Source: JAAXHV01 sp965207165
Lineage (GTDB): Bacteria > Pseudomonadota > Gammaproteobacteria > Eutrophobiales > Eutrophobiaceae
Direction of reading: 5' to 3'
NCBI GenBank assembly: GCA_965207165.1
Contig: OZ242265.1
Location: forward strand, 3,472,001-3,536,000
DNA length: 64,000 nucleotides
The notes under the pieces are model-generated. The model was not told the origin of the DNA. It saw only the letters and a list, made by a program, of their open reading frames with translations, and searched no databases. Made by a program: the position numbers and the translations under genes. Shown one piece after another: positions 49,841 to 58,784 of the stretch. Every line of letters starts with the position of its first letter. The first letter of the stretch is position 1.

Positions 49841-51115
49841 ATGAATTCGCCCGCCACATCAATGAGTATAAACACCCGGTATGCCCTGGCGCTGCTGTTC
49901 ATGGTGTCTTTCTTCAACTACATGGATCGCTACATGCTGGCCGTGCTGCTGCCGGCAATCAAGGCCGACCTGCAGTTGAGCGATACGGAAATCGGCTTCA
50001 TCACCGGTCTTGCGTTTACCCTGTTCTATGCGACCATGGGTATTCCCATTGCGAGACTGGCAGACCGTTACAGCCGCAGGAATATTATTGCCATCGCCCT
50101 GACGGTGTGGAGCGTCATGACCGCCCTGTGCGGTCTGGCGCAGAATTTCGTGCAACTGGCCGTTGCCAGGGTCATGGTCGGCGTGGGAGAAGCCGGGGCC
50201 AGCCCGCCGTCACATTCCCTGATTGCCGATCTGTTTCCCGTGGAAAAACGCGCCCGGGCGATTTCCGTGTATACGCTGGGCGCGCCGGTGGGCATATTGA
50301 TCGGATTTTTGCTGGGAGGCTGGATCACCCAGCTTTACGGCTGGCGCGCCGCGCTGTTCACGGTGGGCATACCGGGAATCCTCCTGGCGCTGGTGATTTA
50401 CCGCAAGCTCCATGAACCGGAAAGAGGCGCCGCGGACGGCCTGGCGCAGAACGCGGAAATACAACCTTTCTGGTTTACCCTGAAAACCCTGATGTCAAGC
50501 CCGACTTTCCGCCACCTGTCGTTCGCAACCGGTCTGTACACGGTGCTCTGGCTGGGTGTGGTGCAGTGGCTGCCTTCTTATTTCACCCGCTCATTCGGGC
50601 TCGGGATCGGTGAGGTCGGCACCTGGCTGGCGATCATCCTGAGCACATCCCAGATCATCGGGATGGTAGCCGGCGGCTACCTGGCGGATCGGCTGGGGAG
50701 CGGCGATTTGCGCTGGTATGTGTGGGTTCCTTCGCTCGCCATACTGGTGTCCACCCCCATGTTCGCGCTGACCTTCCTGACACAGAATCCAACGGTTGCA
50801 TTCCTGTCCCTGTTCCTGCCGTTCATGATCGGGGTGATGCAGGGCCCGCCAACGTTTGCCGTTGCCCAGGGCCTGGCCGACGTGCGCATGCGCGCCATGG
50901 CGGCCGCGTTGCTGTTATTGATCACCAACCTCATAGGTGGCGGCATCGGCCCGCAGGCGGTGGGCATAATGAGCGACTACCTGGCTGATCAGCATCACCA
51001 GGATTCCCTGCGCTACTCACTGCTCGCAGTCAGCCTGGTTTTCGGCCTGTGGTCGTCCCTGCACTATTTCCTGGCGGGGAAGACCATACGCAGGGAGTTC
51101 AGGAAGCCGGGTTAA
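49841..51115 (+). CDS. MFS transporter, Spinster-like
   Basis: This 424-residue carrier is related to that at 6933: SFFNYMDRYMLAVLLPAIKADL, FYATMGIPIARLADRYSRRNI, VARVMVGVGEAGASPPSHSLIADLFP and about 12 membrane segments. The substrate is unknown. Before the integrated element arrived, it would have followed hyuB directly, so it may belong to the same catabolic locus. The palindromic repeat lies 22 bases upstream of the start. Confidence 0.9.
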   Translation: MNSPATSMSINTRYALALLFMVSFFNYMDRYMLAVLLPAIKADLQLSDTEIGFITGLAFTLFYATMGIPIARLADRYSRRNIIAIALTVWSVMTALCGLAQNFVQLAVARVMVGVGEAGASPPSHSLIADLFPVEKRARAISVYTLGAPVGILIGFLLGGWITQLYGWRAALFTVGIPGILLALVIYRKLHEPERGAADGLAQNAEIQPFWFTLKTLMSSPTFRHLSFATGLYTVLWLGVVQWLPSYFTRSFGLGIGEVGTWLAIILSTSQIIGMVAGGYLADRLGSGDLRWYVWVPSLAILVSTPMFALTFLTQNPTVAFLSLFLPFMIGVMQGPPTFAVAQGLADVRMRAMAAALLLLITNLIGGGIGPQAVGIMSDYLADQHHQDSLRYSLLAVSLVFGLWSSLHYFLAGKTIRREFRKPG

Positions 51116-51170
51116 CCTTTCGTCTCCATTGCAAGCATTCCCGGTCAATGATACTCTCCCCTGACCGCCC

Positions 51171-53657
51171 ATGACTACTGTGCTGCAAACCCGGCAACGG
51201 CCCGGCATGAGGCTGGCCGTACGCGTGTTTCTTGTAATGGCCGCCTTGTTGAGCATCACGGTGATCGCTACCTCCGCCACGATGCTGTACAACAGCGCGC
51301 TCGCCCTGCGGGAGGAAGCGCAAATTACTGCAGTCCAGACGGTGGAACTGCTCTCAACCGAGTTTGCAGAAATTGGCGAGATTTCACTGGCAAACGTTGC
51401 GAGAACACTCGATTCGACCCTCAATGACCAGATGGTTGCGCAGGCCCGTATAGCCGCGCATCTCGTTGCCGCTGCAGAGCAGGCAGGCTACCAACCATCA
51501 GAAATCATTGCAATTCTCGATGAGATCGTGGCCGGCACGGTGCTGGACGAGATATGGATTACCGACGAAACGGCATTTACCTACCTGACCAGCGTGCGCG
51601 ATCAGGCGGGACGGCGGGTTCGCTTTACCTTTGACCCGGATCCCGTGGTGCAGCCCCAGGCATCAAAGTTCTATGCGTTGCTGGATGCCACCGCCGGCAA
51701 CAACTACATCACCCAGCACGCGCAGGTGCGGGAAATTGACAAGAAAGTCTACAAGTACGTGGGGGTGCCGGGCATTGACAAGCCCCGGATTGTCCAGGTG
51801 GGCAATGAGATCGTACTGGGTGAGCAGGAGATACTGATCAAAGTCTACGCCTCGGCGCGCGCGGATATCTCTGCGGTGATCGAGGAAATCCTGGTGCAGC
51901 AGATGGAAACGCAAGCGCTCATACTCGGGCAGCTGATTGCGGTGATGGAGGATGGCAAACACTCAGCTGCTTCGATCAATGCGGCGCTGGAGCAAATTAC
52001 CGCATCATCCGTAATCGGCAGTATTGCCGTCACCGACAGCAAGGGGCAGGAAATCTATCGCAGCGGCAATGCCGCCGCCACTGGCGGGTACCCCGATCCT
52101 GACGAACCGGCAACCGGTGCCGAGCGACCGGCCAAGCGCGGCGGGACCGTGCTGTGGCAGGATGGCGCCCAGGCAAAACGGGTGAGTTGGCTGCAACCGG
52201 ACAGCGCTTATCTGGTGCACATTGATATCCCCATTGAAGGCGCTTCCGGCAACCTGTTGTACTCCGTTTATCAAAGCCAGGCGGACCTGTTGGCGCAATC
52301 AGGCAACCTGGTGTCGTTATGGGTGGTGAACCGGGGAAACGAGCTCGTGGCTGCGGCGCCGCGCGCCGGGACGTTTACTGCCAGGGAAAGCGTGAGCGCC
52401 TTTACCACCTTTGGTGATCAGGCACAGAGGCTGGTTGCGCAGGCCCTGGACACGGGATCTGTTGCCAGCGTCGCACGGTTGGAATTGCTGAACCCGGCGC
52501 AGCGCGGCCTGTGGGTGGCAGCCCCTGTCGTCAATGCCGGCGGTATCCTGATCGGGGGCATCGCCCTGGAAATCAGCCTGGACAGTATTGCCCTGACGCT
52601 GCAAGGGGAGTTTGTGAGAACTTTCCTGATTGCCCTGGCGTTGTTGGCGCTGACGGCGCTGACGGCGTTTGCCGGCGCCCGCTGGCTGACTCATCCCATC
52701 GAGATTATCGCCGATGTGGCCAGGGAGGTGGAATCCGGCACTCAACCTGGACAGGAATCCATGCGGCAGGTGATGATTCGCACGGATGAGATAGGGGCGC
52801 TGGCCCGGGTGTTTTCGGATATGACCGCGCAGGTGTTCAGTCGCGAAGAGAAACTGGAGACCCTGGTTGCGGAACGGACCCGTGAACTGCAGGTCAGCAA
52901 CCAGCAACTGATACAGGCCAAGGAATCCATGGATCAGGACCTGGAGATGGCCAAGGTAGTGCAGACTGCCCTGGTGCAGGTGGGATACATGCAGGTTGGC
53001 AGTGTCCAGGGTTATGCGCGTATGACCCCCGCAAGACAGGTAGGCGGCGACTTTGTCATGTTGCAGGAGCTTGGGGGCGAACGGTTGTTTTACGTGGTAG
53101 GCGATGTCTCCGATAAGGGGGTTTCCGCTTCGCTGTTCATGGTAGCCGCCCAGGCGGCGCTTGGTAATGCTGCAACAAGTTGTTCCAGTATTACCGATAT
53201 AGCCGGCCTGGCCAATCGCGAGATTTGCCGCGTTAATCCCATGAGTTTATTTGTCACCTGCGCAATGGGGCTGGTTGATACCCGTACCGGGGTGATTGAC
53301 TATGTCCATGCCGGGCATGAACCTGCGCTGTATTTTGACGCCGCAGGCGCCTCAGGCGAACTGCCGCTGACTGATGGCCTGGCAATGGGAGTCGAAGAGA
53401 GTTTTGACTACGAGGCAGGACAGTGGAAACTGGCGCCGGGGGATACGATGTTTCTGTACACTGATGGCCTGACCGATGCGGTGGACCCGGATAACAGACT
53501 ATTCGGCAGCCGGAAACTTGTCGATGGCCTTGCTTCCATGAAAGATTTACCATTACAGCAGATAGTGGAGCGGCTCTGGCAGGCTGTATTTGATTTTTCC
53601 GCCGGCTCGCCGCCGGCGGATGACATGACTTGCCTGTTATTGCGGCGGGATGCCTGA
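51171..53657 (+). CDS. Membrane sensor with HAMP and SpoIIE-type phosphatase domain
   Basis: This 828-residue protein has a membrane segment near residues 16-38, then a large extracytoplasmic sensor region to about 478. A second membrane segment lies at about 482-503, followed by a HAMP-like part (RWLTHPIEIIADVAREVESG), a coiled coil (EEKLETLVAERTRELQVSNQQ) and a PP2C/SpoIIE Ser phosphatase. The phosphatase metal-binding Asp residues are in VGGDFVML, GDVSDKGVSAS, LYTDGLTDAVDPDN and PADDMTCL. Such proteins dephosphorylate STAS-domain antagonists in partner-switching signalling; the STAS gene follows at 53837. No kinase of the system is present. Confidence 0.92.
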   Translation: MTTVLQTRQRPGMRLAVRVFLVMAALLSITVIATSATMLYNSALALREEAQITAVQTVELLSTEFAEIGEISLANVARTLDSTLNDQMVAQARIAAHLVAAAEQAGYQPSEIIAILDEIVAGTVLDEIWITDETAFTYLTSVRDQAGRRVRFTFDPDPVVQPQASKFYALLDATAGNNYITQHAQVREIDKKVYKYVGVPGIDKPRIVQVGNEIVLGEQEILIKVYASARADISAVIEEILVQQMETQALILGQLIAVMEDGKHSAASINAALEQITASSVIGSIAVTDSKGQEIYRSGNAAATGGYPDPDEPATGAERPAKRGGTVLWQDGAQAKRVSWLQPDSAYLVHIDIPIEGASGNLLYSVYQSQADLLAQSGNLVSLWVVNRGNELVAAAPRAGTFTARESVSAFTTFGDQAQRLVAQALDTGSVASVARLELLNPAQRGLWVAAPVVNAGGILIGGIALEISLDSIALTLQGEFVRTFLIALALLALTALTAFAGARWLTHPIEIIADVAREVESGTQPGQESMRQVMIRTDEIGALARVFSDMTAQVFSREEKLETLVAERTRELQVSNQQLIQAKESMDQDLEMAKVVQTALVQVGYMQVGSVQGYARMTPARQVGGDFVMLQELGGERLFYVVGDVSDKGVSASLFMVAAQAALGNAATSCSSITDIAGLANREICRVNPMSLFVTCAMGLVDTRTGVIDYVHAGHEPALYFDAAGASGELPLTDGLAMGVEESFDYEAGQWKLAPGDTMFLYTDGLTDAVDPDNRLFGSRKLVDGLASMKDLPLQQIVERLWQAVFDFSAGSPPADDMTCLLLRRDA

Positions 53658-53836
53658 CACCGGATATTCAACTCTCTGCGCTGAAATTCAATGCTATAAT
53701 TACGACGGTAATTGCTACATGTTGCCGTATCACGGAAAGGTGAGAAAACTCTGGCCGGATCAGAGGTTCCCTGTCAATTAATCAACTGCTCCTTGCTTCC
53801 GGATAACTAAGCATCGGAGCAGAGGGGAGATTTTGA

Positions 53837-54184
53837 ATGTCTCTAAGTGTAAAAGAGAACCGTGAAGGACAGGTGCTGGTGTTGTCGCCACAAGGCAGGC
53901 TTGACAGTGTTAATGCCAGGGAATTTCAGGCGCTGGTGAGGGGACATGCTGATGCCGGGGAGGAAAGTATGATCGTGGATTTGTCCAATCTGGACTACAT
54001 CAGCAGCGCCGGCATACGGGTAATGCAGCTTGCGTCCGAGGCCCTGAAGGAGGTCGGTGGACAATTCCTGCTTTGCGCCATGAAAGATCATATCAGCAAT
54101 GTGTTCCGGGTCAGTGGGTTCGATCGCATTATTGCCATCACGGACACCCTGGAAGACGCGCTCGCCCGCTTTTCAAAATCCTGA
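53837..54184 (+). CDS. STAS-domain anti-sigma factor antagonist
   Basis: This 115-residue protein of the SpoIIAA/RsbV type starts SLSVKENREGQVLVLSPQGRLDS. The phosphorylation region is VDLSNLDYISSAGIRVMQLA, with Ser residues in the usual place. It is the likely substrate of the phosphatase encoded just upstream; the output partner, such as an anti-sigma or another regulator, is not in the window. The leader at 53786-53822 has paired arms CTGCTCC and GGAGCAG ending next to the ribosome site (GAGGGGAG), a possible hairpin. Confidence 0.92.
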   Translation: MSLSVKENREGQVLVLSPQGRLDSVNAREFQALVRGHADAGEESMIVDLSNLDYISSAGIRVMQLASEALKEVGGQFLLCAMKDHISNVFRVSGFDRIIAITDTLEDALARFSKS

Positions 54185-54216
54185 GTGCCTGCTTATTTGC
54201 TGTAATTCCTACCCGG

Positions 54217-54300
54217 ATGAATACCCGTACACAGGATTACGAGGTCATTATCGTCGGCGGCGGCCATGCCGGTACCGAGGCCGCCCTGGCTGCCGCCTAG
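54217..54300 (+). pseudogene. Truncated duplicate of the mnmG 5' end
   Basis: A 27-codon frame begins MNTRTQDYEVIIVGGGHAG, continues TEAALAAA and then stops. Over 57 bases it differs from the start of the intact mnmG (55328-55384) at only two positions. The last codon before the stop corresponds to Ala-Arg in mnmG, so the copy ends where the rest of the gene should continue. It marks the left side of the mtfA-containing segment. Confidence 0.9.
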
Positions 54301-54351
54301 CCAGAGCTCGGACCACCCTAACTATTTGTTTTTGTTAAGTATATACTCTGC

Positions 54352-55116
54352 ATGTGGCGTCGTCGTCGCAAGTTTATCAGTGAAGCCGATTGGGTAGCGG
54401 CGCTCGACGTTCTCCCCATGCTTGACATGCTTGATGACGGCGAACGCGTACAACTCAGGAAACTTTCCTCGCGTTTTATGGCAAGCAAGTCCATCGAACC
54501 GGTCCGCGGGCAGCGCCTTGAAACAGCTGATCTTGTTGTGATCGCGGCTCAGGCGTGCCTGCCGGTCCTGGCCCTGGGTCTTGACGCCTATGCCCCGTGG
54601 CGGAGTGTTGTGGTCTATCCCGGGAGTTTCGTCGCGCGTGAACATGAGGTGGACGAATCCGGGGTCGAACATGAATGGGATGAGGCCCGCGCCGGCGAGG
54701 CCTGGTTTCGCGGCCCGGTCATCCTGTCCTGGGAGGATATTCTGGCGTCAGGACAGGGCGAGGGTTATAACGTCGTTATCCATGAGATGGCTCACAAGCT
54801 TGATATGCTGCATGGTGAGGCAAACGGTCGCCCGCCGTTGCACCGGGATATGGATGCCGAGACCTGGCGCCGCGACTTCAGTACCGCCTTCGAGGACCTG
54901 AAACGCCGTATCACTGCAGGCGACACGCCGGTGATGGATGAATACGCAGCCGCGGACCCCGCTGAGTTCTTTGCAGTGACGAGCGAGTATTTCTTTGATA
55001 CCCCTGGTGTGCTTGAAGCTGAATACCCCTCTGTCTACAGGCGCCTGTGCGAATTCTATCGGCAGGACCCCTGCGCGCGCCTTGACGCAGCCAAAACCCT
55101 CTGCCGGCTTCCATAG
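54352..55116 (+). CDS. mtfA: MtfA-type zinc metallopeptidase
   Basis: This 254-residue protein matches the M90/MtfA family. It has the zinc motif VIHEMAHKLDMLHGEANG, upstream WFRGPVILSWEDI and a third-ligand region EFFAVTSEYFFDTP; the length is as in E. coli. MtfA in E. coli is a cytosolic peptidase that binds Mlc and so affects glucose transport genes. Here it lies between the truncated and the intact mnmG copies, an unusual site. The start at ATG 54352 has no strong ribosome site. Confidence 0.92.
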   Translation: MWRRRRKFISEADWVAALDVLPMLDMLDDGERVQLRKLSSRFMASKSIEPVRGQRLETADLVVIAAQACLPVLALGLDAYAPWRSVVVYPGSFVAREHEVDESGVEHEWDEARAGEAWFRGPVILSWEDILASGQGEGYNVVIHEMAHKLDMLHGEANGRPPLHRDMDAETWRRDFSTAFEDLKRRITAGDTPVMDEYAAADPAEFFAVTSEYFFDTPGVLEAEYPSVYRRLCEFYRQDPCARLDAAKTLCRLP

Positions 55117-55249
55117 CGGCAGCGCTGCTATCGAAGCAAACCGGCGCCTGGTGATTTATCCCGGTAAGCACAGTTTCATACAAGGCAGCGATGTGGAGAC
55201 GATACCCTTGCAGGTGTTGATGGAACAATTGTATGGCTTGGATGATTAG
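55117..55249 (+). other. Coding-like remnant after mtfA
   Basis: In a different frame from mtfA, this stretch reads IEANRRLVIYPGKHSFIQG and ends VLMEQLYGLDD before the stop. It looks like the C-terminal end of a lost gene; I do not recognise the family. Its presence suggests a recombination junction near 55117. Confidence 0.4.
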
Positions 55250-55304
55250 CCATTTTTTACTACAATCCCGACCCTTATGAATAATTTTCACACCCGGGTG
55301 ATAT

Positions 55305-57197
55305 ATGCGCGCCGCTGAGCAGGAATACGAAGTCATTATCGTCGGCGGCGGCCATGCCGGTACCGAGGCCGCCCTGGCTGCCGCGCGCATGGGAATTCAA
55401 ACCCTGTTGCTGACCCACAGCATCGACACCCTCGGCCAGATGTCGTGCAACCCGGCCATAGGCGGCATCGGCAAAGGCCACCTGGTCAAGGAGATCGACG
55501 CCCTGGGCGGAGTCATGGCCCGGGCAGCGGACCGGAGCGGGATACAGTTCCGCATCCTCAACGCCCGCAAGGGGCCCGCGGTGCGCGCCACCCGGGCACA
55601 GATAGACCGCAGCCTGTACAAGGGAGCGATACGTCCCCTGCTTGAGGAGGCGGACAACCTGCACCTGTTCCAGCAACCCGTGGACGACCTGGTTATTGAA
55701 GGCGGTGTTGTCAGGGGTGTCGTGACACAGGCGGGCCTGTGTTTCCGCGCTCCCTGCGTGGTGTTGACAACCGGCACGTTTCTGTCCGGCAGGATCCACG
55801 TGGGCGAAACCGGTTACCAGGGCGGACGGGCCGGTGAGCCGCCTTCGAATACCCTGGCGAGCCGCCTGCGGGACCTGCCGTTCCGCACGGGACGGTTGAA
55901 GACCGGCACACCGCCGCGCCTCGACGGCAGGACCATCGATTACAGCCTGCTCACCGGGCAGCCGGGTGATGACCCGGTTCCCGTTTTCTCGTTCATGGGG
56001 ACTCCCGGACAACACCCGCGCCAGGTCTCATGCCATATCACCCATACCAATGAGCGTACCCATGACATCATCCGCGCCGGGCTGGATCGTTCTCCCATGT
56101 ACAGCGGGGTGATTGAAAGCGTCGGCCCGCGTTACTGCCCCTCGGTGGAGGACAAGGTCGTACGCTTTGCCGACAGGACATCCCACCAGATCTTTATCGA
56201 ACCGGAAGGGTTGACCACGACGGAAGTCTACCCTAACGGTATATCCACCAGCCTGCCCTATGACGTGCAACAGGACCTGGTGCGGTCGATCAAGGGGTTC
56301 GAGCAGGCTCATATCACCCGGCCGGGGTATGCCATTGAGTACGATTATTTCGACCCCCGCGACCTGCACCCGTGGCTGGAATCCAGGTTCATATCCGGTC
56401 TGTTCCTGGCAGGCCAGATAAACGGTACGACCGGCTATGAAGAGGCAGCCTGCCAGGGGTTGGTAGCCGGCATCAACGCAGCCTTGAGGATCAGGCAGCA
56501 TGAACCCTGGAGCCCGCGCCGCGACCAGGCCTATATCGGCGTACTGATCGACGACCTGACCACCCGCGGCGTCACGGAACCTTACCGCATGTTCACCAGC
56601 CGGGCGGAATACCGCCTGCTGCTGAGGGAGGACAACGCCGATCTGCGGCTGACCGAGGCCGGCCGTGAACTTGGTCTGGTGGATGAAGCGCGGTGGCGTT
56701 GTTTCCAGGAAAAGAGCGAGGCGATTGCAGCGGAACAGCAACGCCTGGCTTCCGTTCGGGTGGCAGCCAACTCGCTTCCCGCAGAAATCGCCGCTGACGT
56801 GCTGGGCCAGCCGTTGCAAAAGGATGTCAACCTGTTGCAGTTGTTGCGCCGTCCCGGCGTGGGTTACGCAGACCTGGCCGGACTGCCCGGTTTTGACCCT
56901 GCCGCTATCCCGCCGGCAGTCGTCGAGCAAATTGAAGTGCAGGCCAAGTACCACGGTTATATCGAACGCCAGGAACAGGATATCGCCCGCAACAAGAGGG
57001 ATGAAAACACCCGCTTCCCCGCCAAGGTCGATTTTCTCTCGGTAACCGGCCTGTCAACCGAGGTGGCGCAAAAACTGTCGGCGCAGCGGCCGGACACCCT
57101 GGGCCAGGCCTCCCGCATCCCGGGAGTGACGCCCGCCGCCGTATCCCTGTTGCGGGTGTATCTGAAGAAGCATTCCCTGTTAAGAAATGTTTCATAA
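55305..57197 (+). CDS. mnmG: tRNA uridine 5-carboxymethylaminomethyl modification enzyme MnmG
   Basis: This 630-residue FAD protein has VIIVGGGHAGTEAALAAARMG, QMSCNPAIGGIGKGHLVKEIDALGG, RVLNARKGPAVRATRAQ-like segment and TGYEEAACQGLVAGINAA. With MnmE it modifies U34 of several tRNAs. Length and all family blocks are complete, so it is functional in spite of the duplicated start upstream. Its mnmE partner is not adjacent. GGGTGA precedes the ATG. The order mnmG-rsmG-parA-parB is classical for the origin region of the chromosome. Confidence 0.97.
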   Translation: MRAAEQEYEVIIVGGGHAGTEAALAAARMGIQTLLLTHSIDTLGQMSCNPAIGGIGKGHLVKEIDALGGVMARAADRSGIQFRILNARKGPAVRATRAQIDRSLYKGAIRPLLEEADNLHLFQQPVDDLVIEGGVVRGVVTQAGLCFRAPCVVLTTGTFLSGRIHVGETGYQGGRAGEPPSNTLASRLRDLPFRTGRLKTGTPPRLDGRTIDYSLLTGQPGDDPVPVFSFMGTPGQHPRQVSCHITHTNERTHDIIRAGLDRSPMYSGVIESVGPRYCPSVEDKVVRFADRTSHQIFIEPEGLTTTEVYPNGISTSLPYDVQQDLVRSIKGFEQAHITRPGYAIEYDYFDPRDLHPWLESRFISGLFLAGQINGTTGYEEAACQGLVAGINAALRIRQHEPWSPRRDQAYIGVLIDDLTTRGVTEPYRMFTSRAEYRLLLREDNADLRLTEAGRELGLVDEARWRCFQEKSEAIAAEQQRLASVRVAANSLPAEIAADVLGQPLQKDVNLLQLLRRPGVGYADLAGLPGFDPAAIPPAVVEQIEVQAKYHGYIERQEQDIARNKRDENTRFPAKVDFLSVTGLSTEVAQKLSAQRPDTLGQASRIPGVTPAAVSLLRVYLKKHSLLRNVS

Positions 57198-57199
57198 CA

Positions 57200-57224
57200 G
57201 GGGGCGGAATTCAATTCCGTCCCC
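57200..57224. repeat. Dispersed palindrome, GGGGACGG family, copy 4
   Basis: A 25-bp near-perfect palindrome has arms GGGGGCGGAATT and AATTCCGTCCCC around one C. It is 3 bases after the mnmG stop and 10 bases before the rsmG start, where it may weaken read-through. Confidence 0.85.
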
Positions 57225-57233
57225 TATTGTCCG

Positions 57234-57863
57234 TTGAACGAAGACCTGCTAATTAGCCACCTGCACCAGGGCCTGTCCGACCTGGGACTGGGTCCGCAGT
57301 CCTGCCCCTGTGAGGCGTATCTCGAATACATCGACCTGCTGGCCAAATGGAACCGCGCCTATAACCTCACGGGTGTGCGCAACAAGGAGCGGATGATACA
57401 TGCCCACGTGCTCGACAGTCTTGCCGTATTACCGTATATCCGGGGGAAGCGCTGTCTTGACGTCGGCACGGGTGCGGGATTGCCGGGTTTCATACTGGCC
57501 CTGACCCAGCCGGACAAGGAATGGACCCTGGTGGATTCAAACGGAAAGAAAATCCGTTTTTTACGCCAGCTATTGTACGAAATGAAGACCGAAAACGTCG
57601 AGATAGTTCATTCCCGGGCCGAGAAGTTCTTGTCATCCGTTGCTTATTCATCCATTATTTCCAGGGCATTCGGTACCCTGGACGCGTACTACAGGGCCAT
57701 AGAACACTTATTGCTGCCGGGGGCCAGGGCAATGGCGCTGAAAGGCAAACTGCCGGATGAAGAATTGCAGGAGGTTGCCGCCTGGAAGGAATTTATCACG
57801 GTGGAGGAGTTGCACGTCCCGGGTATCAGTACTCACAGGAGTATTGTAATCCTGGAGCGTTGA
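57234..57863 (+). CDS. rsmG: 16S rRNA (guanine527-N7)-methyltransferase RsmG
   Basis: This 209-residue enzyme has the SAM motif RCLDVGTGAGLPGFILALTQP, NLTGVRNKERMIHAHVLDSLAVLPYI before it, and VHSRAEKFLSSVAYSSIISRAFGTL. It methylates G527 of 16S rRNA. The only early start is TTG 57234, with no clear ribosome site, because the palindrome occupies the space where one should be. A normal length supports this start. It follows mnmG as in many gammaproteobacteria. Confidence 0.96.
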   Translation: MNEDLLISHLHQGLSDLGLGPQSCPCEAYLEYIDLLAKWNRAYNLTGVRNKERMIHAHVLDSLAVLPYIRGKRCLDVGTGAGLPGFILALTQPDKEWTLVDSNGKKIRFLRQLLYEMKTENVEIVHSRAEKFLSSVAYSSIISRAFGTLDAYYRAIEHLLLPGARAMALKGKLPDEELQEVAAWKEFITVEELHVPGISTHRSIVILER

Positions 57864-57943
57864 TACAAGCCCCCCAGGCCTCGTTGTTCATGGTAATCGC
57901 GTCACGGGAGAGACATTCGCCGGTTTGACAAGACGTTGATTTT

Positions 57944-58738
57944 ATGGGTTTATTCAGCAAACAAAATGCCAGGATCATCGCGGTCACGAACCAGAAAGGC
58001 GGGGTGGGAAAAACGACTACCAGCGTGAACCTGGCCGCATCCCTGGCCTCTGCCAAGCGCCAGGTGCTGCTCATCGATCTTGACCCCCAGGGCAATGCAA
58101 CCATGGGCAGCGGTATCGATAAAACCGGGGTGGAGTTTACCGGCTATGATGTCCTGGTCGGAAATGTGAAACTGGCGGATGTACTGGTAGAGGCGCCGTC
58201 GAGCGGCTACGACCTGGCGCCCGGCAATTCCGACCTGACCGGAGCCGAAGTAGCCCTGCTCAAGGACAAGGCGCGGGGAGACCGCCTGCGCAACGCAGTC
58301 AAGCCGGTGCGTTCACGTTACCAGTATATTTTTATCGATTGCCCGCCATCACTGAATATGCTGACGGTAAACGCGCTGGTTGCCGCCGATACCGTGATCA
58401 TTCCCATACAGTGCGAGTACTACGCCCTGGAAGGTTTGACGGCCCTGCTGGACACTATCGAGAAAATCCGCAAGTATTATAATCCGCAACTTGAAATCGG
58501 CGGGTTGCTGCGCACCATGTATGATGCGCGTAACAACCTGTCATCCGAGGTATCGGAACAATTACTGAAGCATTTTGGCGACAAGGTTTTCAAGACGGTT
58601 ATCCCGCGCAACGTACGCCTGGCGGAAGCGCCGAGTCATGGTCTTCCTGTTATAAAATATGATAAAACTTCCCGCGGCGCGATCGCATATCTCAACCTCG
58701 CCGGTGAAATGATGGGGCGGGAGAAACAGGCCGCATAG
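57944..58738 (+). CDS. parA: Chromosome-partitioning ATPase ParA (Soj)
   Basis: This 264-residue ATPase has a deviant Walker A motif AVTNQKGGVGKTTTSVNLAASLA, RQVLLIDLDPQGNATMGSGI (Walker A' Asp) and FIDCPPSLNMLTVNALVAAD. It acts with ParB to separate chromosome origins. The N-terminal leader MGLFSKQNARI is short, as in chromosomal ParA proteins. parB follows after 46 bp. Confidence 0.96.
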   Translation: MGLFSKQNARIIAVTNQKGGVGKTTTSVNLAASLASAKRQVLLIDLDPQGNATMGSGIDKTGVEFTGYDVLVGNVKLADVLVEAPSSGYDLAPGNSDLTGAEVALLKDKARGDRLRNAVKPVRSRYQYIFIDCPPSLNMLTVNALVAADTVIIPIQCEYYALEGLTALLDTIEKIRKYYNPQLEIGGLLRTMYDARNNLSSEVSEQLLKHFGDKVFKTVIPRNVRLAEAPSHGLPVIKYDKTSRGAIAYLNLAGEMMGREKQAA

Positions 58739-58784
58739 TTCACAGGTCTGAGACAGAATCCGAAAAACAGGAAGCTGACAACAA

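Noticed and set aside
57188..57199. Possible parS site near mnmG end (TGTTTCATAACA)
   Set aside because: Only the first seven or so bases match the parS consensus TGTTTCACGTGAAACA; the second half is absent and the site overlaps the mnmG end. No better match was found in the window.
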